Shown here one piece after another: positions 8,691-16,653 of a stretch of 46,658 bases of DNA. The DNA is from Nocardia sienata NBRC 100364. Its GTDB lineage: Bacteria; Actinomycetota; Actinomycetes; Mycobacteriales; Mycobacteriaceae. The DNA lies in NCBI RefSeq assembly GCF_001613205.1, contig NZ_BDBX01000006.1:1-46658 (forward strand), in the 5' to 3' direction. Numbering within the stretch: the stretch's first letter is position 1; every line of letters begins with the position of its first letter. The notes under the pieces were generated by a model. The model ran no database searches. It saw only the letters and a program-made list of their open reading frames with translations, and was not told where the DNA came from. The position numbers and the translations under genes are program-made.

Positions 8691-9545
8691 TCAGTGCTCC
8701 TCGGCGGCCCAGCGCGTCACCGGCGCGGTGACCGCGGCGATCGCGAGATCACATACGGCTCCGATGATTCCCAGGATGATCAGGCAGGCGATGAGCCGGT
8801 CCGCTTGGGAGAACAGCTGCGCCTGATAGATGCGGTAACCGATACCCGCGGTGGTACCGGTCATCTCGGCCACGACGATGAGAACGAACGCCATGGCCGC
8901 ACCCACCCGTAGCCCGGAGGCGATATCGGGTGCCGCTTCGGGAAGTACGATCCTGGTCAGGATCTGTCCCCGGCCGGCTCCCAGGCAGCGTGCGGCCCGC
9001 AGATAGTCCACGGGTGTACTCGCCAGTCCCGCATGGCTGTTGATCCAAACCGGTACGAAGACGCCGAGCGCGATGACCAGCGTCTTACTGCTCTCTCCCA
9101 GACCGAACCAGAGAATCGCCAACGGAACCAGACCGATGGTCGGAATCGGCGACAGCAACCGCAGCACCGGTTGCAGCAGGTTACGGCCCACCGCCGTGGT
9201 CGCGGTGAGCACCGCGGCCACGATCCCGGCCGCCGCGCCGAGGAAGAATCCGGCGAACGCCCGCCGCAGACTGGCGGCGATATCCGCGGCCAGCAACCCG
9301 TCGGTCCACAGTGTCCGGGCGGCGGCCAGGATCTCGGGGACGCCGGGAAAGAGTTCGCGCGGAAACTCGCCGCTGGCCACGACCAGACTCCACACGATCG
9401 CGGCCACCCCGAGCCCGACGACCGCCCAGCCCAGCGCTCCGAACCGGTTGAGCCACAGGGGAACTCTTGACACGCCCCCGGCACGGCCCGCCGGGGCGGC
9501 CGGCGCCGCGTTGCCGGCGGCCGCCGGGATCGACCGGGTGGTCAT
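8691..9545 (-). CDS. ABC importer permease, SsuC-like
   Basis: A 284-residue membrane protein with about six hydrophobic segments and the binding-protein-dependent permease EAA loop (LRAARCLGAGRGQIL followed by VLPEAAPDI). The SPIPTIGLVPLAILWFG stretch is typical of SsuC/TauC/NrtB permeases. The ATG at 9545 overlaps the stop codon of the arylsulfotransferase gene as ATGA, indicating coupled translation. A longer frame reaching 9749 is only read-through inside the upstream gene. It forms the membrane channel of the importer encoded by the next two genes. Confidence 0.92.
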   Translation of the reverse strand: MTTRSIPAAAGNAAPAAPAGRAGGVSRVPLWLNRFGALGWAVVGLGVAAIVWSLVVASGEFPRELFPGVPEILAAARTLWTDGLLAADIAASLRRAFAGFFLGAAAGIVAAVLTATTAVGRNLLQPVLRLLSPIPTIGLVPLAILWFGLGESSKTLVIALGVFVPVWINSHAGLASTPVDYLRAARCLGAGRGQILTRIVLPEAAPDIASGLRVGAAMAFVLIVVAEMTGTTAGIGYRIYQAQLFSQADRLIACLIILGIIGAVCDLAIAAVTAPVTRWAAEEH

Positions 9546-10873
9546 ATCTGCGCGCTTCCCCGGCCGGGCGCGCCGACGGCGCGGGCCGATATGTGCGGTG
9601 TACCGGCCGGAACCCATTCGACGGGCACCCACTGCGCCCGGTAGACCAGCGGGGTGCGGGTGAGCCGGTCGACGCCGGGGACCCGTGGCGTTTTCACCTC
9701 GGGTTCGCCCGCGACACCGTAACCCTCGTACGGGCTGTGGTACTCCCACACCACCTCACCGTCCGGGGTCACCTGGAACAGCCGCCCCTGCATACCCTCG
9801 GTGACGAGCGTATTTCCGCCCGGCAACCGCTGTGCGTTGCTGACGAACGAGCTGAAGAACGTCCACGACGGCAGGCCGGAATCCTCGGCCGTGTACTGCC
9901 AGACGATCTGCTCGGTCCGCGGATCGACCTCGAGGACCCGAGAACCCGCGTAGATGCCGATCGCGGCCGGTGGGTACCCCGCACCGCCCTGGTTGTCGAA
10001 GATCAGGATATTGCCGGCACCGGGTAGACCCGCGGCGATCATGTGTGGATTGTGCTGGCCCGAGATCTGATCCAGCGGCCGCGGCACCTTGTGGGCGTTG
10101 ATCCGCTGGTGCTGGGCACCGGGGGTTTCGCCGAAATAGGGGCCGAGCTTCCAGACCACGGCGCCGGAGGCCTTGTCGATCAGCGCGACGATATTGGCCT
10201 TGCGGAAGCTGACCAGGACGTTGTCCGGATGGAAGACCGTGCCCGGGTCGGCGTCGTGCCACCGATTGGGACCCAGCGATTTCGCGCTGTTCATCTCGAG
10301 GTAGCCCCATGGGTCCTCGGGGTCCCGGGCCGCCGTCTCGCGCAGAGCTTTCCAACCGCGCTCGGAGAACCCGAACTCGTGCAGGTGATCACCGGCCAGC
10401 CACTGCCAGACGATTTCGCCGCGTTCGTCCACCTCGAACAGACCCTGGTCGCCGACGGTCGAGTCACCGAGATCGGGCACCACCCGCGGCACGGTGACCA
10501 GCAGCAGCCGGTTTCCGTTCGGCAGCAACTCCCAGTCGTGGTTCTGCCGAGCCGCACCCCCGGGGGCCTGGGTTCCCCATTCCCAGAGGCGGTCTCCGGA
10601 CCAGTCGAGCTGGCCGACGGTGCCGTTGGCGTAGATCCCGCCGCGGGCGTCACCGCTGTCGGAGAGCTGGACTCCCACATCGCCGAGCCGGCCGCCGGTG
10701 AGTGCGGGGTCGAGCAGGCGCGGCGGCACACCGGCGAAGGGCCAGTCGTGCACGACGGTGCCGTTGAGGTCGATGAGCCGGGTGACCGAATCGGCGCCGG
10801 TGAAGAGAACATAACCGTCACGGACGTTCTCGGGGTCGCAGTAGGTCACGCCCGCCGGTCGTGTGTATGCCAT
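9542..10873 (-). CDS. Arylsulfotransferase (ASST) fold protein
   Basis: A 443-residue protein without signal peptide or membrane segment. Repeated beta-propeller-like blades are visible (LFEVDERGEIVWQW, VLEVDPRTEQIVWQY, LFQVTPDGEVVWEY), and the motifs HDWELLPNGNRLL, HPDNVLVSFR and GQHNPHM match the arylsulfotransferase family. Classical bacterial ASST enzymes move sulfate from one phenolic ester to another without PAPS and are periplasmic; this copy appears cytoplasmic. It is the first gene of the operon with an SsuABC-like importer and is divergent from a LacI regulator. Some family members have no proven sulfotransferase activity, so the biochemical role is inferred. Confidence 0.82.
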   Translation of the reverse strand: MAYTRPAGVTYCDPENVRDGYVLFTGADSVTRLIDLNGTVVHDWPFAGVPPRLLDPALTGGRLGDVGVQLSDSGDARGGIYANGTVGQLDWSGDRLWEWGTQAPGGAARQNHDWELLPNGNRLLLVTVPRVVPDLGDSTVGDQGLFEVDERGEIVWQWLAGDHLHEFGFSERGWKALRETAARDPEDPWGYLEMNSAKSLGPNRWHDADPGTVFHPDNVLVSFRKANIVALIDKASGAVVWKLGPYFGETPGAQHQRINAHKVPRPLDQISGQHNPHMIAAGLPGAGNILIFDNQGGAGYPPAAIGIYAGSRVLEVDPRTEQIVWQYTAEDSGLPSWTFFSSFVSNAQRLPGGNTLVTEGMQGRLFQVTPDGEVVWEYHSPYEGYGVAGEPEVKTPRVPGVDRLTRTPLVYRAQWVPVEWVPAGTPHISARAVGAPGRGSAQI

Positions 10874-10927
10874 GTCGTCCAGTTCACCTATCGCTCATTA
10901 CGCCCGAGGGTCGTGCTGGTAACCGTT

Positions 10928-10939
10928 CTAATCGTTTAG
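10928..10939. promoter_or_regulatory. LacI-type operator candidate
   Basis: CTAATCGTTTAG is a 12-base near-palindrome (10 of 12 positions symmetric) with the central CG typical of LacI-family operators. It lies in the 132-base space between the arylsulfotransferase operon (start 10873, minus) and the LacI gene (start 11006, plus), so it could control both. Confidence 0.5.
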
Positions 10940-11005
10940 CGTAGGAGGGCGGCGCAGGCGGGCACAGTGTAAGAATCCGAGTGAACGAAACCCTCCGGCA
11001 CGACC

Positions 11006-12085
11006 GTGCGCGACAATGAGACTGGACCGATCGTGAGCCCAAAACGCCCTACTCTCACCGATGTCGCCAAGCGCGCCGGTACCTCCACCGCGGTGGTCAG
11101 CTATGTCATGAACGACGGACCCCGCCCGGTCTCCGACCGGCTCCGGGCCCGAGTCCTCGCCGCCGCGGACGAACTCGACTACCGGCCCGATCGCTTTGCC
11201 CGGGCACTGCGCCGGCCGCGGCGATGGCGGCAGATCGGACTACTGGTCCCGGATATGACGATGCCGCTGTACGGCGCGTTCGCCGGGCGGATCGAGATCG
11301 AGGCGCGGGCGCGCGACCATCTCACGATGATGGGCAATACCGGTTTCGACCCGGAACGCGAACTCGAATTCGCCGCGGCCTTCACAGATGTCGGGATCGA
11401 CGGCCTCGTCGTCGTCGGCGCGGTCGACGCCCCCGGAACCGGCGAGATCTGCGGGCGAGCGCGGGTTCCCGTGGTCTGGGTGCACAACAGCCGCGGCGAT
11501 ACCGAGGTACCGGTTGTCGGCGGCGACCACGTCGGCGCAGGCCGGCTCGCCGCCGGCCATCTCGTCGACGTACACCGATGCGAGAAGCTCGTGTTCGTGG
11601 GCGGTTTCACCGCCGGGGAGGTGCGCCACGGTGACCGCGAAACCGTCGCGCAGCGATTCCAGGGCTTCGCCGCCGCTTCCGGCGGTCGCGGCGATGTCGT
11701 CCGCACCGACCTGACGGCCGGCAGCGCGTACACCGCGGTCGGCACCTACCTGCGCGGATGCCCGGAGCCCCCGCAGGGCATGGTGGTCGGAACCAGCGCC
11801 CAATCCGCCGCCGCGATGCGCGCGGTCACCGACGCCGGACTGCGCATACCGGAGGATGTACGGGTCGTCGGATTCGACGGCGCGACCGCCGACCACTTCG
11901 GGCAGATCACGCTCACCTCGGTGCGCCAGCCGGTCGACCTCATCACCCGTCGTGCGCTCGCCCGCCTGCTCGACCCACCGAACGGTGATCGTGACATCGA
12001 GGGATCCGACCCGATGGAGGTCTCCCTCGATGTCGGCGAATCCTGTGGCTGCGAGCTCTCGCCGGGAGGCCTCGGCGCCCCCTGA
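11006..12085 (+). CDS. LacI family transcriptional regulator
   Basis: A 359-residue LacI/GalR regulator. The N-terminal helix-turn-helix reads TLTDVAKRAGTSTAVVSYVMN, followed by the hinge region (YRPDRFARALRR) and a periplasmic-binding-protein-like sensor domain with IGLLVPDM and a C-terminal VVGFDGA motif. The start is uncertain: GTG 11006 gives the full frame, while GTG 11033 begins right before the conserved SPKRPTLTDV. Neither has a strong ribosome binding site. It is divergent from the arylsulfotransferase-importer operon and most likely represses it, releasing on an unknown small ligand. Confidence 0.9.
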   Translation: MRDNETGPIVSPKRPTLTDVAKRAGTSTAVVSYVMNDGPRPVSDRLRARVLAAADELDYRPDRFARALRRPRRWRQIGLLVPDMTMPLYGAFAGRIEIEARARDHLTMMGNTGFDPERELEFAAAFTDVGIDGLVVVGAVDAPGTGEICGRARVPVVWVHNSRGDTEVPVVGGDHVGAGRLAAGHLVDVHRCEKLVFVGGFTAGEVRHGDRETVAQRFQGFAAASGGRGDVVRTDLTAGSAYTAVGTYLRGCPEPPQGMVVGTSAQSAAAMRAVTDAGLRIPEDVRVVGFDGATADHFGQITLTSVRQPVDLITRRALARLLDPPNGDRDIEGSDPMEVSLDVGESCGCELSPGGLGAP

Positions 12086-12258
12086 GGGCTGTACACCCGG
12101 AGCGGCACCGATCCGGCGGGACGACCCACGCCACCCCCGGCACCTACTCGGCGACCGTTTCCGGAGCCGCTGGTCTCCGGGGCCGGACCGGATCTCAGTG
12201 GTAGGACCGGGTGCGGGTGGGCATGACGCGCGGCGCGACAGCCGGCCGCACCGGCAGG

Positions 12259-13464
12259 TCAATATCCCGCGGCGGTGAGCCGGTAATCGGCTTCGAACAG
12301 CATCCACCCGCTCAGCTGTACCGAGAGATCGCGGCTCAGATTCGCCGCCGAAGCAGGGGGGAAGTCCGTGAGCCGGCGAAACGCCCCCGGCGGCTCGGGC
12401 ACCGTCACCGCGCGGGTCCAGTCCGCGCCGAACAGTGGCAACCCGTCCGCCTCCGCCCGATGACCCCAGGCCGCCCGTGCGGACGCGTGCACGATGGCCG
12501 CGGCGGTGGTGTCGCCCAGGGACAGTGCGGCCATCGCGAGATATCGGGCGAGAATCCCCATGAACAGGCCGGTATCGGCCTCGGCGGCCGCGACGATCAC
12601 CCCGGCGTCCGTGAGCCCGGCCTCGGCCGCGGCGACCAGCGCCGCCACCCGGCGGCGATGCCGGGCCTCGCCGGTGCGGACGGCCAGCTCGGTCTCCAGG
12701 CCGATGGCCACGCCCTGGCAGTAGGTGTGCACGGTCCGGTCCACAGGTCCACCGGGGTCGTGGACACCGTCGAAGATCAGGCCGCTGCGGGTGTCGCGCA
12801 ACCGGGTGTGCAGGAAGTCGGCGAGTCGGCCGGCGTGGGCCGGCGAGCCCAGACGCACCAGCGCGATACCGGCCGGACCGTTCGTGGGGGCGTTGTAGTA
12901 GTCGGCACCGAAGCGCCACGGCAACGCACCGACGACCGGATTCCAGCCCTCGATCAGGGCAGCCCGCAGTTCCCCGACCGCGTCGCCGAACCGGATACCG
13001 AGCAGCCGGTCGGCCCGTTCCAGCGCCAGCGCCAGCCACGCCATATCGTCGTAGTATCCGTTGGTCCAGCCGGTGATATTGCGGGCGCGGATACCGCGCG
13101 CGAGGGAAGCGACCCGGTCGACGCGTTCGGGGGTGCGGGCACGATACGCGGCATCCACTGCACAGTCGAGCAGGTGAGCTTGCCACCAGTAGTGCCACCG
13201 GACGAGCGAGCGTTCCGGTAACGAAGCCGGCCAGGTGAGCGCGCCCAGCCGCGTACGCGGCAGTCCCCACAGGGTGCGCACGTGCCGCGCCACGATCGCC
13301 CGCTCGGCCAGATCCGCCCGTTGCCCGGCCGTTCGGGGGCCGGCGGACACGGTTCGGGTGATCGGCCCCGCCTGTATCGGCTGGGCGAATACGGTGAGTG
13401 CGATCCCGGCGCCGGCCGCACACAATACGCTGCGCCGGCTGATCCCGGTGTTCCGGCGATCCAT
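12259..13464 (-). CDS. Tat-exported glycoside hydrolase family 76 (alpha-1,6-mannanase-like)
   Basis: A 401-residue protein with an N-terminal twin-arginine signal (SRRSVL) followed by a hydrophobic stretch, so it should be exported folded. The catalytic double aspartate of GH76 is present as YYDDMAWLALAL with Asp139-Asp140. Helical-barrel landmarks follow (DYYNAPTNGPAGIALVRLG; FDGVHDPGG). GH76 enzymes cleave alpha-1,6-mannan backbones; in mycolate bacteria this could remodel lipomannan or attack fungal mannan. I chose ATG 13464, preceded by GGGGAG about 10 bases upstream; the longer frame to 13998 overlaps the next gene antisense. It converges with the LacI gene. Confidence 0.85.
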   Translation of the reverse strand: MDRRNTGISRRSVLCAAGAGIALTVFAQPIQAGPITRTVSAGPRTAGQRADLAERAIVARHVRTLWGLPRTRLGALTWPASLPERSLVRWHYWWQAHLLDCAVDAAYRARTPERVDRVASLARGIRARNITGWTNGYYDDMAWLALALERADRLLGIRFGDAVGELRAALIEGWNPVVGALPWRFGADYYNAPTNGPAGIALVRLGSPAHAGRLADFLHTRLRDTRSGLIFDGVHDPGGPVDRTVHTYCQGVAIGLETELAVRTGEARHRRRVAALVAAAEAGLTDAGVIVAAAEADTGLFMGILARYLAMAALSLGDTTAAAIVHASARAAWGHRAEADGLPLFGADWTRAVTVPEPPGAFRRLTDFPPASAANLSRDLSVQLSGWMLFEADYRLTAAGY

Positions 13465-13525
13465 CCGCCCGGACTCCCCTTGCTGACCAACGACCCTCGG
13501 AGCTGGAAAACCGTGCAGTGGAAGT

Positions 13526-14491
13526 CTAACCCGCCACGACCCCGCCGGCCGGGTTGGCGAGCAGTACGGCCAATCCGTCCAGGTGCCGCGCGAGGCCGTA
13601 CTCGAAAAGTCCGTCCAGATCAGCGGTCGTCTCCTCCGGAGCCGCCGCGAGCAGGGGAAACCGGCCGGTGCCCAGCAGCTCGTGGGCGCGGGTACGCGCT
13701 GCCGCCCGCCAGCCGTCGAGCGTGACACCCGTGTTCTGCTCGGCCTCGGCCTCCTCCGCCATCGACAGCGCCGCGGTGAGGACGAGCGAATGCAGCGTGA
13801 GGGCTTCGCGCATCCGGACCTGCGCGGACAGCCCTGACCCATCGAGGGCACGGAGGATCCATTCGGTCTGCGCCATCGTGTTGAGTGCGAGCAGGGGGCG
13901 GGTGAACGAGACCACCCGGGGCAGCCAGAGATGCCGTCTGCACAACTGCCATTGCAGGCGGGCGATCTGTTCGAGGTCGGCGCGCCAGCCGAGCGCACCG
14001 GGCTCCGGAAGGTCGAGTTCCCCGAATGCCGCGTCGGCCATCTGGGTCAGTAATTCGTCTTTGTTCGCAACACAGCGGTACAGCGACATCGGGCCGACGC
14101 CGAGCTCGGCCGCCAGCCGTCGCATCGAGACCGCCTCGAGCCCCTCGGCATCGGCGATCGCGATGGCCGTGCGCAGTAGACGCTCACGATGCGGCTCCCC
14201 CCGGGCGGGCACCGGCCGCCGCGGCGCCCGGGTGATCACCGGACCGGCCACGGACGCCCCGGATGCGCTGACCACGGTGCCCGAACCGACTCTCGCCTCG
14301 ACCAGGCCCTCCGCGCGCAGCAACGCTGTCACCTTGGTCGCGGTCGCGACCGCGACCCCCCACCGCCGGGCGATCTGCCTTACGGAGGGCACTCGGTCTC
14401 CGGGCCGGAGTTCACCACTTTCGATCCGGGTCCGAAGCTGCGCGGCGATCGCCCGATACGGCGGCCCCGGATGCTGCGCCTGTGCCGACAT
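13526..14491 (-). CDS. GntR-TetR fusion transcriptional regulator
   Basis: A 321-residue protein with two DNA-binding domains. Residues 11-75 are a GntR winged helix (YRAIAAQLRTRIESGELRPG, then VPSVRQIARRWGVAVATATK). After a linker, residues 100-150 form a TetR helix-turn-helix (VSMRRLAAELGVGPMSLYRC), followed by a TetR ligand-binding C-terminus. ATG 14491 has GGGAGG immediately upstream. It is divergent from the FAD monooxygenase, with which it shares a 251-base control region holding two kinds of repeat. Such fusions are known in actinobacteria and usually repress a neighbouring oxygenase or transporter gene. Proteins of this type are annotated as TetR with an extra GntR domain. Confidence 0.88.
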   Translation of the reverse strand: MSAQAQHPGPPYRAIAAQLRTRIESGELRPGDRVPSVRQIARRWGVAVATATKVTALLRAEGLVEARVGSGTVVSASGASVAGPVITRAPRRPVPARGEPHRERLLRTAIAIADAEGLEAVSMRRLAAELGVGPMSLYRCVANKDELLTQMADAAFGELDLPEPGALGWRADLEQIARLQWQLCRRHLWLPRVVSFTRPLLALNTMAQTEWILRALDGSGLSAQVRMREALTLHSLVLTAALSMAEEAEAEQNTGVTLDGWRAAARTRAHELLGTGRFPLLAAAPEETTADLDGLFEYGLARHLDGLAVLLANPAGGVVAG

Positions 14492-14533
14492 GATCCTCCC
14501 TTTTTCATGTGCCCTATCCGGGCCTCCCGCCAA

Positions 14534-14568
14534 GTGTACTAGTCCACCTGCCGACCGCACTAGTCCAC
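14534..14568. promoter_or_regulatory. Tandem ACTAGTCCAC operator candidate
   Basis: ACTAGTCCAC occurs at 14538-14547 and again at 14559-14568, exactly 21 bases (two helical turns) apart. The first copy sits in the imperfect palindrome GTGTACTAGTCCAC (12 of 14 symmetric). The pair lies 43 bases upstream of the regulator start. Short symmetric sites of this size fit a GntR domain. Confidence 0.5.
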
Positions 14569-14621
14569 TATTTCCCACCAAAACTGGTGCCAATCAATGC
14601 GTTACACCTATTCTTGCGCTA

Positions 14622-14642
14622 TACAGATACGCCGTATTTGTA
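14622..14642. promoter_or_regulatory. 21-base palindrome, TetR-type operator candidate
   Basis: TACAGATACGCCGTATTTGT plus a final A (14622-14642) is symmetric at 18 of 21 positions counting the centre as free. The inner TACGCCGTA (14628-14636) is repeated as a direct copy at 14641-14649. It lies 100 bases upstream of the monooxygenase start and overlaps a possible -10 box TATACA (14620-14625). Confidence 0.5.
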
Positions 14643-14742
14643 CGCCGTAGCAGCAGTCATTCGCACGGTCGCCGTCCCCTCCCCTGCTTCCGGAGCCACC
14701 CGGCCGGGGCGCAACGGTGACCTCCACGGGAGAGGAGAAGAA

Positions 14743-15975
14743 GTGAGGGAGAACCGGAGCATTCTCATATCCGGGGCAGGGATCGCCGGGCCGGCCCTGG
14801 CGTTCTGGCTACACAGATACGGTTTCCACCCGACGGTGGTCGAACGCGCGCCCGCGCCCCGCAGCGGCGGCCACCCGGTGGATATCCGCGGTACCGCCCG
14901 GGAGGTGGCCGAGCGGATGGGCATCGTCGACCGGGTCCGGGCGGCGAACACCGGAGCGCGGGGCATGGCCTTCGTCGACGCGACGGGCAAGCGGGTGGCG
15001 ACAATGGACACCGAGGTTTTCGGCGATTCGGGCGGTCCCGTGGCCGAGCTGTCGATCCTGCGGACCGATCTCGCCCGTATTCTCTACGACATCACCCGCG
15101 CCGACGTCGAATACATCTTCGGCGAGACGATCGGCGCCGTCGCACAGGACCGTACGGGTGTCCACACCGACTTCGAGAACGGCGCGTCCCGGCGCTTCGA
15201 TCTGCTGGTCGGCGCGGACGGAGTGCACTCGAATATTCGGCAGCTGGCGTTCGGCCCGACCGAACGCTACCTGCGCGACCTCGGGTCCTATATATCGCTG
15301 TGCAACGCCACCACCGAGCGCGACCACGACGGCTGGCGGCTGATGTACACGGTGCCCGCGGGCAACGGCCGGCCCGGCCGGACCGCCGCCCTCTACCCGA
15401 AGCCCGAGCCCGGCACCGCCCTGGCCGGGTTCTTCCTCCGTTCGGCGCCACTGCGCTACCACCGCGACGATATCGACGAGCAGAAGCGGATCGTGGCCCG
15501 GGCCTTCGCGGGGGACGCGTGGGAGGTCCCCCGCATGCTCGCCGCCCTCCGGGATGCCACCGACTTCTACTTCGACAGAGTGGTCCAGATCGAGGTGGAC
15601 ACCTGGTCCCGGCAGCGGACGGTACTGCTCGGGGACGCCGCCTACTGCGCGTCGCCGATGTCCGGGATCGGCACCAGCCTCGCCCTCGTCGGCGCCTACA
15701 TCCTGGCGGGCGAGCTCGCCGCGGCCGACGGCAACCACACGATCGCCTACCCCACCTACGAGGCGAAGATGCGCCGGTTCGTGGACCGCGCCCAGGAATT
15801 CGCACGCAACGCCGGCGACGGCGGCCTCATGCCGGACTCGCGGCTTCAGCTCTGGCTGCGCAATCAGGCGATCCGCACCCTCCGGTATCTGCCGAGACGC
15901 TTCGTCGGCCGCGGCATGGAGAAGGTGGCCCACACGGTCGAACTCGACGACTACCGCACCCCCGCCCATCACTGA
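14743..15975 (+). CDS. FAD-dependent monooxygenase (TetX/PHBH-like group A)
   Basis: A 410-residue flavoprotein monooxygenase. The dinucleotide-binding motif GAGIAG is at 11-16, the DG motif reads LLVGADGVHSNIRQL, and the FAD-ribose GD motif is LLGDAAYCASPMSGIGTSLA. Group A enzymes of this shape hydroxylate aromatics or polyketides, and relatives inactivate tetracycline-type drugs. The GTG start at 14743 has AGAGGAG 6-9 bases upstream; a longer frame from 14509 runs through the control region and is not supported. It is followed by a VOC protein 26 bases on, likely in one operon, and is divergent from the GntR-TetR regulator. The substrate is unknown. Confidence 0.9.
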   Translation: MRENRSILISGAGIAGPALAFWLHRYGFHPTVVERAPAPRSGGHPVDIRGTAREVAERMGIVDRVRAANTGARGMAFVDATGKRVATMDTEVFGDSGGPVAELSILRTDLARILYDITRADVEYIFGETIGAVAQDRTGVHTDFENGASRRFDLLVGADGVHSNIRQLAFGPTERYLRDLGSYISLCNATTERDHDGWRLMYTVPAGNGRPGRTAALYPKPEPGTALAGFFLRSAPLRYHRDDIDEQKRIVARAFAGDAWEVPRMLAALRDATDFYFDRVVQIEVDTWSRQRTVLLGDAAYCASPMSGIGTSLALVGAYILAGELAAADGNHTIAYPTYEAKMRRFVDRAQEFARNAGDGGLMPDSRLQLWLRNQAIRTLRYLPRRFVGRGMEKVAHTVELDDYRTPAHH

Positions 15976-16001
15976 GACACCCGGTACGAAGGAGAGAGAA
16001 C

Positions 16002-16451
16002 ATGCAAGCGAGCACATTCCTGTGGTTCGACGGACACGCGGAGGAGGCCGCCGAGCTCTACACCCACGTGGTCGCCGATTCAGCGATCCTGGACCGGCGA
16101 CGGGACGCGGACGGCCGCGTCGTCACCGTCACCTTCGAGCTCGGCGGACAACGCTGTATAGCCCACAACGGCGGACCACAGTTCACCTTCGGCGGTGGGC
16201 TCTCGCTGTACCTCGAATGCGGCAGCCAGGAGGAAGTCGATACCGCGTGGGCGGCGCTCACCGCGGGCGGTGAGGAGGGTCCGGGTGGTTCGCTGACCGA
16301 TCGCTTCGGGGTCGCCTGGCAGGTCGTCCCGACCGCACTCGCGGAACTGCTGGCGGACGCCGAGCCGGCCGCGGCCGACCGTATCCTCACCGCGGTACAC
16401 GCCATGACCCGGATCGATATCCAGGGTCTGATCGAGGCACGCGACCGATGA
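16002..16451 (+). CDS. VOC family protein, PhnB/3-demethylubiquinone-methyltransferase-like
   Basis: A 149-residue protein of the glyoxalase/vicinal-oxygen-chelate fold. The opening QASTFLWFDGHAEEAAELYT, the central GGQRCIAHNGGPQFTF and the ending WQVVPTALAELL with MTRIDIQGLI are diagnostic for the PhnB-like group. The family binds metal or small ligands; some members give resistance by sequestering drugs, most have no known reaction. ATG 16002 has GAAGGAGAG 6-10 bases upstream. It follows the monooxygenase at 26 bases and is probably co-transcribed under the same regulator. Confidence 0.88.
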   Translation: MQASTFLWFDGHAEEAAELYTHVVADSAILDRRRDADGRVVTVTFELGGQRCIAHNGGPQFTFGGGLSLYLECGSQEEVDTAWAALTAGGEEGPGGSLTDRFGVAWQVVPTALAELLADAEPAAADRILTAVHAMTRIDIQGLIEARDR

Positions 16452-16629
16452 GTGCCCGGCCCGAGTCCTCGGATGCCCGCGTCACCGGTCGCCGTGATCA
16501 CCGGCGCGGTAACCCCTGGCGCCGAAGGTGATCCAGCTCGGCATACCGGCACGACGACTGCCGAGCCGGTGAGCGTCGCGGCGCGCGCAGGCGTGACAGC
16601 GACCCAGCCCGTAACACCGACCGCGGTGG

Positions 16630-16653
16630 CCGAGCCGCGGGTTCACGGCTCGG
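16630..16653. terminator. Hairpin at the 3' end of the TetR gene
   Basis: CCGAGCCG (16630-16637) pairs perfectly with CGGCTCGG (16646-16653) around an 8-base loop. It overlaps the stop codon of the minus-strand TetR gene and lies downstream of the convergent VOC gene. There is no T-run, so it is only a possible terminator. Confidence 0.35.

Noticed and set aside
14809..16017. 402-codon antisense frame over the monooxygenase and VOC genes
   Set aside because: It is opposite two well-supported genes with their own ribosome binding sites; no domain is recognisable.
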